From Caprimulgus europaeus (taxonomy: Eukaryota; Chordata; Aves; Caprimulgiformes; Caprimulgidae): DNA of 64,000 bases. The stretch's first letter is position 1. Every line of letters starts with the position of its first letter. The stretch lies in NCBI GenBank assembly GCA_907165065.1, contig OU015543.1:12754096-12818095 (forward strand), written 5' to 3'. Under the pieces are notes generated by a model, which worked only from the letters and a program-made list of their open reading frames with translations, was not told the DNA's origin and did not search any database. Below are positions 24,301 through 36,058 of the stretch, one piece after another. A program made the position numbers and the translations under genes.

Positions 24301-25879
24301 TTGTAGTCCATTAATGGGTCTTGGAGATGTGAAGATTAACACATAGACATAAAAAAGATCTGGTTAAATCAACAGTGTAATCTGAATCAATCTAATCCTT
24401 TAAATGTCAAACAGTTCCAAATACCCTTTCAAACAATCACTTGCTTCTTGCTGAGATACTCAGACTTTTCTGTGTAGCTAAATGAGACTCATGTCTTTGA
24501 GAAATCAGTGAGCAGACCTGCATCTATTCTGCAACACTCCCAGTGTTCAGACTCAGCTCCTCTCTCCCCTGTAATGGGGTTGCTATATTACAGTTTGCTT
24601 TTCAGCTAGAATTCCAAGCTAGTTTTATTTGCAGTATGTTATGACTTTCTCTCAACTAGAATTTCATGGTTGGTGTATATGCCATTGCAATATTTCTATT
24701 ATGGACAAATCATAGCTCTTCCAAAGCATAATTAAGGTACTTCATTTTTAATATATGACCTGTGATAGGAAATATTTCCAAACACATTATTAGGTCTTTT
24801 CAAAGACCATGAATATAACTTGCTGCCAACAGCAGCCACGTATAAACCATAATCCATCACAATAGAGATCACGATGCTGACAGAGCATCAGGCCTCCTAT
24901 TCTTACTGCACAATAGACAAAACGACTCTGGGAGCTGAATAGCACAGCCAGTCAATCAATATATATTAATATTAATACTTGTGTAATAGCAGAGCCTCCA
25001 GCAGCCAGGAACCTACAGCGCGAGGCCCCGTGCGCATACAAACAGCCTGTGCCCAAAGGGTTTGTGCCTAAGCAGGGAAAACACAGAAGAAGATAGGAAA
25101 GAATTAAATGTCAGAGCCCACCAAACAGGGCAGGGTCACAGAGACCAGCTCTACCCACCCCTGAATATGGTGCCTGTCTTGGTGGAATACAAAGATTGAC
25201 AGTTTGTGGCTCAAATTTTCCCTCAAAAAAAAAAAGTTTTCACTTTTGCTCAACTGTTCAGGTAAAAAGTATAATGAACAGAACAGGTACCAGTGGTCCC
25301 CCAAGTGAATTGACTAGAACAACACTTTAATCAGTCAATATTTTTAAAAGTTGTTTTCAAAAGGACTAAAGCAAAAGGAACAGAAGCCCCTACCTCCAGC
25401 AACCTCAGTGTTCCTATTCCAACTGTGACAGACCCCCAAGTCATAAAACATTTGAGGGCAACTTAGGGAAAATGAGCAAACGAGAACAGAAAAAGATAAA
25501 GCACAAATGGTTCAGATTTAACACCTGAAAAGGGGCAATCCTAGTTATTTGTGAGGTAAACTGATGCTTAAGTCAAGGGTGAGGAACACGTCGCAGGATC
25601 TGCCCAGGCCTCTGCACACCATCAGCTCGCTCAGCCCTTCCATGGCTTCAGCCAGGCAAGGTCACCAGGAGGAGCAGAGCTTGGTCGTCCAGCTACAGCC
25701 AGCCAAGTAGAAAGCAGGAACACGGTGCTCTGCCCTCAGGAACCCATCTGCCTCAGCAAGGAGGAGCTCTACCTGCTCGTTCCCCTCTCACCGACTGCGA
25801 GATGTCCCCAGGAACAGAGTTGCAAGGCCGGCGCAGAGCACCGCGAGCGCAAATTCAAGGCTGCTGCGACGAGGAGGGA

Positions 25880-25957
25880 GATGGTAGTGCTGGGTTGACA
25901 GTTGGATTTGAGGACCTTGGAGGTCTTTTCCAACCTTAGTGATTTTATGATTCTATC
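25880..25957 (+). mobile_element. CR1 LINE 3' tail fragment
   Basis: This fragment reads GATGGTAGTGCTGGGTTGAC and goes on through GGACCTTGGAGGTCTTTTCC to an ATTTTATGATTCTATC end, matching the CR1 3' UTR and terminal repeats. Only about 80 bases are recognisable. It is antisense to RPTOR, within intron 9. The GC-rich sequence just upstream may or may not belong to it. Confidence 0.75.
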
Positions 25958-26075
25958 AGCTTAGAAGTTACTACAGTCAGTGAAACACTGACATTTACTT
26001 AGGCCCTTTCTGCAAGGGATGGTGCAAAAAATGTACTAACACACAACAGCAGTTTGCCTCTCCAGTTAGCAGTAT

Positions 26076-26209
26076 GAAAACTCTGTGCAAAGTCTCAATA
26101 AAATGGGTCTGAAAACTCTGTGTAAAGTCTCAATAAAATGGGTGTGAAAACCCTGTGTAAAGTCTCAATAAAATGGGTGTGAAAACTCTGTGTAAAGTCT
26201 CAACAAAAC
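26076..26209. repeat. 35-bp tandem repeat, 3.8 units with AATAAA
   Basis: Units start at 26076, 26111, 26146 and 26181 (the last is incomplete and ends CAACAAAACAGC). The core is GAAAACTCTGTGTAAAGTCT followed by CAATAAAATGGGTGT. AATAAA occurs on the plus strand at 26097, 26132 and 26167 and is destroyed in the last unit. It lies in intron 9, antisense to the gene for these hexamers. Confidence 0.95.
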
Positions 26210-26950
26210 AGCAATTGGCAAAAACCTGCTGTGCCATCCACCACGGAACAACGCGGATTGAACGTGCCCAGAGTCACGTTGTCTGAAGTTTCCGCTCCTT
26301 TCAACACTCCTTTGGCCAACCCTCCTGCCCTCCTGGCACATCACCCAGCTTATCCAAACAGTAAAATGGGTTTGGAGGTTTCAGATCAGGGATCCATTAG
26401 AAAATTCCTGAATGAAAGGTGACAGATACGTGCAGGTTCTTATTTTTAGAAAATATTTAAGCGAGCTCTAAATTAGTTTCTAAATCTGTCGTTACTAAAA
26501 GTTGATGATAATGAACTGAGCCACCTCTGACAAAAGTGGAATTTTCCTCTTTGCCAGATTTACTTCAAAGTGCACATTTTTTGGAGGACACTGAACAAAG
26601 TATGTCAAGGGATTCTCTGCACACTTCTACTTTGCTAGTGTTTGGGATGCACAAGGATCATAAGCCCTGCATGTGACTTTTCTTAAGGAATTTATTCTGG
26701 TAAACCCTAGAAAGCAGCATTACCCTGTGGTATGTTTTGAGGGGCTTTACAAAGGCACTTACAGCACCATTTTTCACCAGGAGAAATACAATACAAAGAA
26801 AGAAAAGACCACGTTTCTAGAACCCATCATGCTACCGTGCAGGTCTGTGGGAGATGCAGAATGGGATCCAGGTCTTCTGAGTTTCTTTCCTGTGGTTCAG
26901 CACATGGGTGGCAACACCAACTCCAAATCAAGTTACACCCCCAAAGGAAA

Positions 26951-27044
26951 CCAGAAATATAGGCTTTTAATACACTGGCAATAAGAATGAATTATATTCC
27001 CATGAGGAACTGGAAATATAGGTTTTTAATATGCTGGCAATAAG
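26951..27044. repeat. Diverged direct duplication, 59-bp spacing
   Basis: Copies at 26951-26985 and 27010-27044 match at 30 of 35 bases; all five differences are transitions. The shared core includes TTTTAATA and CTGGCAATAAG. It lies in intron 9 and is an older local duplication than the nearby 35-bp array. Confidence 0.85.
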
Positions 27045-28163
27045 CAAGCTATAAATAACTCAAGAAATTTACTGGTTTAATTTCTAAATTTCTGCAAAAA
27101 GCATGTTCCACTCTACTGCAACTGGAAACACACAGTTCTGTGGCTGAAGTTCTGCCACATCTACCTGCAACATCACCCGAAAGACACTGGGGAACTCTGC
27201 TGTTTTTTCTACCCTTCACTTACAAATGTCCCGGTCCCTCGTGTGACACAATGCCACTGTATTTACAAATGACTGAAACAATTTTCCTCAGGAGGGGCTA
27301 ATCCAAAGCACTTCAGAACACTGTTTGCCATGTACACACACACTTAGTGAGGCTGCCCAACTGCCAGGAACTCCATCCCAGGTCTCCCCTGTTGCCTCTG
27401 TGCTTTTCAAGATCTAAGGCAGCTTTGTATCACCAGCAAATGCCAAAAGGATTTGGACAATGCAGGCTGATTAAGCCCACTCAGCCACCTTTACCTGCCA
27501 TTTTATCAGCCTTTTGGCAAGTGACCCAGCTATCATTTTCTCCTACAGGAGCTGCATTAGCTCGACTGTACCAGTTTGTACTCAGCCAAATTTTGTACTG
27601 TTCTGCTCTTAATTGTGCTGGATAAAAAAATGAAAACAAGTATTTTTGTTATTACTGTTATGATTAATTTTATTATTACTCTTCACAGGACGTCTGTTTG
27701 ATAGTCCAAACCACACTTAGGTGCTTTTCAATAACTGTGCCACAGCAGATGAAATCTGCAGCAAAAAATTTCTTCTACTTCAACAATGCCAGTTGAGAAC
27801 TTTTCCCTCGGGCCCCTCAGCTCTCCTCGCCCTCTGCAATCACAGGTGAGTGGATTCACTCTGTAAAAATAAAGTAGCAGATGCCCAACTTCTTTTCTAT
27901 TCGGAGTGAAAGATTGTGTGGCTGAGCTGAAGCCTCTGTACTACAGAGTGACATTAGAATCCTGTGTGCACAGAGAAGAGGTACACCTGGAGATGGGCAT
28001 TACGCTGCCACACGCTGTTTCGCTTTGGATCCACTGGCTTAACCAGTCAAGCACTGCGCAGATTTAAGTAGAAACAATCCCTCATGACCACAGCGCCCGA
28101 AATCTCCTCAAGGCACCAGTGTGCAGCCCCTGCGGCGAGGGCAGCGCGCTGGCTCTGACTCAC

Positions 28164-28308
28164 CACATGGCGTGCATGTACGTCGGAGGCAGGCGAGGGC
28201 TGCTGACAGGGGTGCAGTTGTACGATCTCATAATTCTCTCTGCCAAGAGAAAGTTCCGAAATAAACTGGCCACGAGCAGGTCCTGCCTGAAGAGCTTCTG
28301 GAAAAGGT
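28164..28308 (-). CDS. RPTOR: RPTOR exon 9 (residues 331-379)
   Basis: This exon is 145 nt, starting with the last two bases of Asp331 and ending two bases into Trp379. It encodes [20 protein letters not shown] followed by [20 protein letters not shown] and PTYMHAM. The acceptor is CTTGGCAG and the donor GTG|GTGAGT. The peptide matches human raptor from memory. Its acceptor is unusual in context: a CR1 element ends only 34 nt upstream, leaving a short, weak pyrimidine stretch (ATCTCTTGGCAG). Confidence 0.97.
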
Positions 28309-29650
28309 CTGCCAAGAGATTGCATGAATTACTAGATGCATTTCACAGAATCACAGAATCCCAGAGTGTCAGGGATTGGAAGGGACCTCGAAAGCTCATC
28401 CAGTCCAACCCCCCTGCCGGAGCAGGAACACCCAGATGAGATCACACAGGAAGGCGTCCAGGCGGGTCTTGAATGTCTCCAGAGAAGGAGACTCCACAAC
28501 CTCCCTGGGCAGCCTGGCCCAGTGCTCTGGCACCCTCACAGTAAAGAAGTTCCTTCTCAAATTTAAGCAGAACCTCCTGTGTTCCAGCTCACACCCATTG
28601 CCCCTTGTCCTATCATCGGTCGTTACTGTGAAGAGCCTGGCCCCATCCTCCTGACACTCACCCTTCACATATTTATAAACATTAATGAGGTCCCCCCTCA
28701 GCCTCCTCTTCTCCAAGCTAAAGAGGCCCAGCTCCCTCAGCCTTTCTAGATGTCTTTGTAACTCGAGTGTCTCAGGTGATATGCAAACATCATTTAAAAC
28801 GTAAAAGTATGTTAATATTTCCTTCCACTAACAAGGAACCTACAACAGTTTTGCAGTGACACGATATGACAACTATTAAATGGCAATGTACCCCCTGAGT
28901 TCCCTTAAAACACTGCAGTAACTCTCCATTAACAGAATTAAGTAGTTTTACCTCAGGTTGGGTTTTGCCTTTTCTAGATAAAATGCTTCATTTGGCTTTC
29001 ACTTCAGCCTCTGTGTTTCTGAAAATGACTGAGGGAGAAAAGGACCTGTATGTACTACTTAATCAAGAACTATACATCTGTTAACTGGCAGCTTGATGTG
29101 CTTATGAGAAGCCAAAATGAATCCTAAAAGACAGCAAAAGCACCATCTTCTATAGAGGCACAGAAGAATTTACGTGGTAGCGGGCATTAGAAAGAGCACA
29201 GCTGGAAAACTGGCCATTCATGCTCCAGAAGAACTAATTCAGAGCAGAACAGAGGTAAAGAAATGGGATAAAGTTACTCATGGGAAACATGGACTGTCTC
29301 ACCAGCAAAGCACAAAAAACCCTTTATGACACTAACAAAGACTGGAAGAAAATAGATTGTTTCTTAAAAATGCAGGAAGAAAGGAAATTATGCAAGCTAA
29401 CGCAATCACACTAGCGCTAGAAAAAAGCCTTTCTGGCTCCTAATGATCTGGCTGCTGGAAAGCTTCTGGTAAAAAGAGCAAATTTTAAAAATTTAACTAG
29501 CCTTAAGATCCAATCTGACCTGTTCTTTCAATACCAGGCTTTAATTTTCTCCTTATTTCAGTGTCTCATTTATCTCACTCTTCATCTTTCTCCTTTGAAT
29601 AAGCAATGCTCACTTCTGATGAAAACCCAATTCACCTGCCCAAGTCTTAC
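28309..29650 (-). other. RPTOR: RPTOR intron 8
   Basis: This 1342-bp GT-AG intron lies between exons 8 and 9. About 30% of it is a CR1 element in the same orientation as the gene, ending 34 nt before the exon 9 acceptor. The rest is AT-rich with no supported gene. Confidence 0.92.
28343..28748 (-). mobile_element. CR1 LINE, 5'-truncated 3' end
   Basis: Read on the minus strand, this starts GAAAGGCTGAGGGAGCTGGG and ends in two copies of an ATTCTGTG repeat, the signature of the CR1 3' terminus. The segment translates in part as the C-terminal tail of a CR1 ORF2 ([20 protein letters not shown] then RLDAFL), followed by the short 3' UTR. The 5' end is truncated, as usual for CR1. It is in the same orientation as RPTOR, within intron 8. 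The frame is still largely open, so the copy is not very old. Confidence 0.92.
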
Positions 29651-29751
29651 CTCTGGGCAGGACATTCCATGCAATGGTGTCTGTGATAGCAGTGAAGATC
29701 CAATTCAGCTCTCCCAGGGGAGTTCTCCGGTCATTCAGTCTTCCAGGAATT
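29651..29751 (-). CDS. RPTOR: RPTOR exon 8 (residues 297-331)
   Basis: This exon is 101 nt. It starts with the last base of Lys297 and ends with the first base of Asp331. It encodes [20 protein letters not shown] followed by [13 protein letters not shown]. The acceptor is TTTGTAG and the donor GAG|GTAAGA. This helical segment links the caspase-like domain to the solenoid. It is identical to human raptor as I recall it, and its phases fit exons 7 and 9 exactly. Confidence 0.97.
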
Positions 29752-32700
29752 CTACAAATGGGGAAAAAAACCCAAGTAGGTTTCCTATTAAAAACACATT
29801 TATTTTTTTGAGATACACACACATGCACATCTCTAAGCCTCAATCAAGGCTCACAAAAAACATATTTCCAGAACCTTAATTCTTAACCAAGAATTTCTGT
29901 TGCTAGACAAACTTTCCTTATCCAAAATCTATTACATTTGAATTCGCTTTTAAGATGGATTGCCAGATAAAGGATGATAAACAAGGAAGTGTTTATAGAT
30001 AACTGAGCTAAAGGAAGATATCTGGGACGATATCACAGAGATGATCTTGATTTCTGAGATGCAATGGAAATGCCTTTTTCTTCAAAAAAGCCACCCTGCT
30101 TCATTTTATCCATTACTCACTTCTTGCTGAAATATTTAACAATAAATACAATTCATATTACAAACTCTATGCTCACAATCCAGAACATCCCGGTGTAGGA
30201 ATTTTTGAGTGATCATATTCCAGAAAAAAATGGGGTTTTTTTAAACAGGTAGAAAGCTCAGAACAGGTAGAAAACACGATCCTTTGGTTAAAAACTGCCT
30301 GACAGTGACGCACGCACTCACAGCTCGCTGCTGCTGCAAGGTTCCGCCTCTTCATGGGAAATGGGACCCAGGAAGCCTCCCCTCACCCTCCCAGCTGGAC
30401 CATCCTTTAAGTCAAGCTCAGAGCGTGCACGTGCCCGCTGCAGATGGTGTGGCTGCTCATGTCTGAGGGGCAGCTTTGCTGTTTCCCACAGACACAGTTT
30501 TCCACCCAGTTGGTTCTTTGAAAACTTGAATTCATTAATTTAGTGCTTATCTGGCTGCAGCTTTGTTGCATCTCCACCAGAACTACAAGCAGGTGCAAAT
30601 ACAGTATCTGGGCCAAAAAAAGTTCTTGAGCATGATCAGCTTTTCATTCAAACAGAGACATTTCCTGCAATTAAGAACTCTCCAATTAACACATTGCCAC
30701 TCATGGAAATTAGGAACTTGAATGCCAGTTCCTCAACCTAATTCCAGATGAATACATTGTCCCGCAGAAACTCAACAGTAAAAGACACATTTTTTCTAAA
30801 TTCTATAAATCAGGCATTACTGAAGCCAGAGTGAAAAACATCACTTTGAAAAGTGCCTTCTAAGGAGCAAACCAAAGTGCTCTGACAAACAGAGGCACCG
30901 CTGCACCCCTCGCTGGCTGCACGCAGAGCCGGTGCTTGTCTAGACAGAGGCACTCACTTAACCCAGGTTTCAGGGCGGTGGCAGTCTATGTGTACTGGGT
31001 GTACTCACTTCATGATCCCACCCATCTGTGCCATGACAGCACCTACATGCCTAAAAAGTATAAAATAATACACCCAAATTATTTTCTTTCTACTGTGCTC
31101 TTCCTGATTCCTCTCCCCCGAGGCGCCAGGGGACCGGCAGCGCCGCGTGCGGGGGAAGCCAACGGCGGGCACAGCCGCTGCTCTGCAGCATCTCCTGCTC
31201 TGGCCAATGTGCCCATCTATCCAGCCTGCAACTGGGAATGTAGCTTCAACCCTAAGAACATCAAAATCTCATCAGCAATACACACCAGGAGTCTATTTCT
31301 GGTGTAGTAAGATACTGAAAATGCAGAGGAGTCCAATCACTAATTTTATTAAATATTTTAAAGTAGAAGAAAGTAGCAGTAATCAGTATCAGGGATGGCA
31401 GCCTTCCAGTTAGCGATCTACTCTTGTCCCTGCTCACACACAAGATATGTGGTGAAAGGGAGCAAAGGGGGCTTGGGTTGGTTTTTTAAGATTATATTTT
31501 AGATAGGAGAAAATAACTCAATTCACGCAAAAAGCTGAACTATTAACACAGACATCCCCTTCCTCAGACAAGCAAAGGCAGAGGGCCAAGGAGTGATTGT
31601 ACTGGGGATAATCCAGCTGCATGTTACATGAGCATTTAATAAAGGAATGCTTTTGAGTGCACTCCCTTAAAGCCAGGGGGTTATGACAGCACACCCAAGC
31701 AGCGTGGGACTGAAGTAACGTTGTGGTTTGTCCCAGCAAAGGCTTTTCTGTGCCTACACCCCTGCACAGACACACACATGTGTGTATTTTGGCTATAAGA
31801 TGACTTGCATTCAAGAGAAGATCCTAAGACAACTCAAGCTGTTAACACCTCTGAAAACCACTGGCAGCAGCACACAGGGCCCTTGGATCGTGGATTCTGG
31901 AGTTCCACAGCAGTATGTTCACTACGTTTTTAATGGTGATTTCTATAGAGAAAATGAACTCTGCTGGACAATTTCCATGTTGCATAAAGACTCATCAAGT
32001 AGTAAAAAACAGAAACAAAACCCAACCCCCTCCAAACAAACACCCTTGGAGAGCCCTAAGCATTTAGGGATGTAACGGGGGGGCCACGAGCACGGATCCT
32101 CACCACAGGGAAGCAGCAGGTCCTGCACAAGGGAGGGATTTTGCCTTGTATCGCAGATACTAGAGTGTTTTGCCTTGGCCTTTCAGTTAAACTGCTTAAA
32201 CCAGGACATACAAAATACAGAAGGTGCAGAAAAAGCTTTAAATGAAAAAAAAAGATAGTGAATAGATGCCATAGAGTGAGAAATTTAAGGAGGTCATTCT
32301 AGGTGCCCTACCAAGGAACAACTTGAACACTGTGGATAAACAGCTACAAGAGAGAAAAATCTTGGTGCCAACAAATACTTTACACAAGTGGAGAAAGAAA
32401 GAAGAGCACTTGACCACTAAAAGAAAGGGAAGCAATTCAACCTCTGTCTTTCAAAGGTTCAAGGCAAACACACTTCAGAGGAGCACGAGTTACTCAGCTC
32501 TGCTGAGGAGTGACCCGGTGCAATTCTGCAGCCTGACACACGGCAAAGGTCAGAGCAGACAAACGAACATCTCTGGTGTTAACATGTGCTACTCTAAACT
32601 CAACACAGCAGAGACAACAGCCTGACCACAGCACACTCAGGGAAGGTGGAGCAGCAGTCGGTGCCACCTCGAATCTTGCTGGTCCAGGATCCTGCTTCTG

Positions 32701-35700
32701 TAGATTGAATGGAGTAACTCAAATTTATTCCATCCAGGAGCTGAACCAAGATCTTACACTGTATTTGTTCATCTATAAGCATGGCTTTTTCCCCTTGAGA
32801 ATGTACCAGAGAGATGAGGAATTTTCTGAAATACACACCCGGACATCCTACAGATTTAATCCTACTGCAGCCTAGCTTCCCTTCTGTACCAAGTTTTCAG
32901 ATATTAAAAGTAGTCTGTCTTAACTCCACAAAGCAAACACTTTCTCTATGGCAACTTCTTCTGATGTGTATAGCAGCATTATTTCCAGGCAGGTTCAGAT
33001 GAAGCACATTCCTCTGTATAAATACAGTTTCTAAACCAGCTAGAAATTAACACCTTATCAAAAATGCCTGTCTGTCTCGATATCAGAGGAAAAACACCAA
33101 TCTCTGACACAGTGTTTGCTAACTGACCCCCGGAGCAAGCAGAGGGAACACAAGGCCACACAGCTGCTCTTGGGAGGATTTCCCATCAATATTTGCATGG
33201 CAGCAGGGCAGCAGCGTTTGGTAAGTCACACTGTTGTTAATTAGAAACCAAAGTGATCCCTGCAGAGACTCCCCAGCCAGCCAACGCTGAGCCTAAGCCA
33301 TTTGCTGGCCACTTCCAAGCCAGTTTTCAGTGGAAATAGGAAGAGGGTGCTTCACAGTAGAGTTCAAATCTTCACACCAGATGGAGAGTTCCATGCACTG
33401 TCCATATTAATTCTCTGTACTAATTGCAGATTGTGAGCTGGTACACACCTTGCTGATGGTGTTAAGCAGGAGTGACAGGCTGAAACCCAAAGCTGCTGCT
33501 AGCAGCCCAACCTTGGAAACTCCTTGTGACAAGAATCTCCTTTCTTGGGGAACAAGGTAGGCTGCTTATTTTTTTGTATTTAAAGACTCAAAATAACTAC
33601 TTACTAGTACAGTGTAGGTTTTATTTTGGATTTTAAAATACATTTGGTACTTTTCCCCAATAGGACTGTCCTTTCCAAGACTGACTGCAAGATTCATCGA
33701 AAACACAGCAACCTCCGAGGGACTGGAGTCAAGAAGCAGAAATTCATAGGATGTCATCGTACATCTTCTGTGCCATCAGGTGAGTTCATTTTCTTTCTGC
33801 CCTCACATATAGTCAGGAAGATGCTGATCTTGTACCCAGCTCCAGCAATGGGGAGATTAATGCTGTTCAGTGCTTTGAAAACCTCCACACCAGGTGTTAA
33901 TGGTGAGGGCAGGGACAGCGTGGAGAACAGCCCCAGAATGAAAGGCAACACATTCCCATAACCACACAAAACCCTCCCAGAGCTTTCCAGTTCTGACCTG
34001 GAACTAGAAAGCAGCTACTGGAAGGGAACTGGCAGCAGGACTGTTCTCTGTGCTGCACACAGGAATCAGTTAAAGTTGGAACAGTCAGTGCTAGAAATCG
34101 GCAGATGAAAATAAACAACGAGGTATTTTCTGTGCCTGGATGGGACCGCTCCAGCTCTCACCCTGGGAGCTGAAGGACAGTGACAATACTCCAGTGACAA
34201 ACCAAGTGAGCCGAGAAAGGGATTTTTAAGTGTTACTCAGTGACAGTTGATCTTAATAATCTTTGAGAATTAAAGTTTAAGCTTCCAAAGGCAACAGGAG
34301 TGATTCTTAACTCGCAGATTACATGTGATTATACTCTGATGACAGGGACAGTGACTCAGCCAACCATCAGTTAAACACAGCAGAGCAGTTCCACCTCCAT
34401 GCACTAGAACTCAGAACTACCAACCTCCGACCCGCTAGGGGAGCTGCACCACATCAAAATAACCAACAACACATACTGGAAAGTCCCAAGAGAGACACAC
34501 AGCAATCTCCTGCTTGGTTCTTCACACAGTTATAAAGATTCCTTTGAAATAATGAGTTATGCCTTTAAAAAAAAAACAAACATCTGTTTGTCTCAAAGAA
34601 GTAGAAGCCACTTCACTTCTGTTATTTTGGTAGAGTTTCACTACTCAAGTTTATTTAATGTCATTTTCCAGCTAAAATATTTTGGGTGAGCACATTTCCC
34701 TCACACAATGTGCTCTTTCAAATCCATCCTGTGGCTATAAACTAAAGCTTTTTTTTTCCCCACTTCTATTTGCACATGCATCTGCATAACCAGAACATAG
34801 CAAGGCTCCAGAAAGCATTTTTCCTGAGGAGGAACATCACTACCGTCCTGGTATCATCTCCTGACGTCCTTCCCATTATGCTTTGACAACCAGCGAGAGC
34901 CTCTGGCAGTAAGGACAAAGCAGACCTCATTTGTAAAAACTGGTTTTGAGTGAGGGGAAGAAAAGGCAAAAAGGGCAGGCTGTCTCAGCTGCTCGCTGCA
35001 GTTTAACATCTCTGGACTCCAATTGCTTCTTCCATCAACTTCCTGACAGACGCCTTCACAGAGACCCAAATCACGGCAGTCTCTTGTGAAAAGCGAGCAC
35101 TACAAAATGTCAGGGTCAGCAGAGAGCTCGTGCTGGGTGTGACCATCAGTGTCCTTGTCAGAAATTTAGCAAAATCCCATGAATCACACTAATTACTGGG
35201 AAAACGTTTGCTTCAAAGGATGTGAGATTTTCCCTCTGGATGGGCTCTATCATTATCTCAACTTTTGGAATATAAGATATACAACACTGGGAGACACAAT
35301 ATCATATAGACTCCAGAAAACAAGATGCTCTGGCATCAATGTGTACCCACAAACACAATAATTACAGAAAAGAAAAAAAAAGAAGTCTATTTAACTTTCC
35401 ACTCTTTCAGGAAAAGAAGGGAGAGAGTAGACACAAAAATGGTACAACAGGAGCACAGGCAGGAAACGCGCTGCCAAAACCTCCTGAACTGGCAAGAGGT
35501 GCCAGGATCAAGATAGTTAACGTGCTCAAAGACAACACATCCTCATCACAAAATAACACAAATGGTACAGGCATGCCATGACTGGGCTCCTGAAACCCTG
35601 GCAAACTATTTAAGACAAAATGTTTGAGGTTCTTAAATTATTTGCTCGAGTGCTGTAAGGCTTTGTACAGCAGCGTTCAATTCAGTCGTGTCTCCAAATA

Positions 35701-35926
35701 ATGAGATCAAAGAAGTGTTGCCATGAAAACCATCCTTCTGAGCACGATCTTCGCTTGTATTTACAATAGGCTTTGCCTCCATGAGAGGCTGATACCCTGT
35801 AACAGCAGCAATAACATTAAATACTCCATTTCAATAAAACCAAACTTACTACAGAACAGAAACTTTTCAAAATAACATCTTCAAAAGCAAAGGTTTTCCT
35901 CAACTCGGGTACCAATGAGTGACACG

Positions 35927-36058
35927 TTACCAGCGGGTAACGGCTCAGAGCATCCCTGGTTACCAGCGGGTAACGGCTCAGAGCATCCCTGGTTACCAGC
36001 GGGTAACGGCTCAGAGCGTCCCTGGTTACCAGCGGGTAACGGCTCAGAGCGTCCCTGG
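35927..36058. repeat. 33-bp minisatellite, 4 units, each with a hairpin
   Basis: Four exact-length units begin at 35927, 35960, 35993 and 36026. They are identical except for one transition (GAGCAT in the first two, GAGCGT in the last two). Each unit, with the preceding G, contains GTTACC-AGCG-GGTAAC, a 6-bp stem with a 4-nt loop. There are no variable spacers, so this is not a CRISPR. It lies in intron 7. Confidence 0.96.

Larger units (their letters stand above)
19312..28163 (-). other. RPTOR: RPTOR intron 9
   Basis: This 8852-bp GT-AG intron lies between exons 9 and 10. It holds the (AT)21 microsatellite, a plus-strand CR1 tail at 25880-25957, the 35-bp AATAAA-bearing array at 26076-26209, and a diverged 59-bp-spaced duplication at 26951-27044. 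The stretch 20.5-21.0 kb and 23.7-25.0 kb is AT-rich and low in recognisable repeats. No gene is supported. Confidence 0.9.

Noticed and set aside
28396-28716. A 106-codon minus-strand frame resembling a real protein
   Set aside because: It is the ORF2 tail of the truncated CR1 element, not a host gene.
35927-36058. CRISPR-like array
   Set aside because: The units are directly tandem with no variable spacers, in a vertebrate intron.
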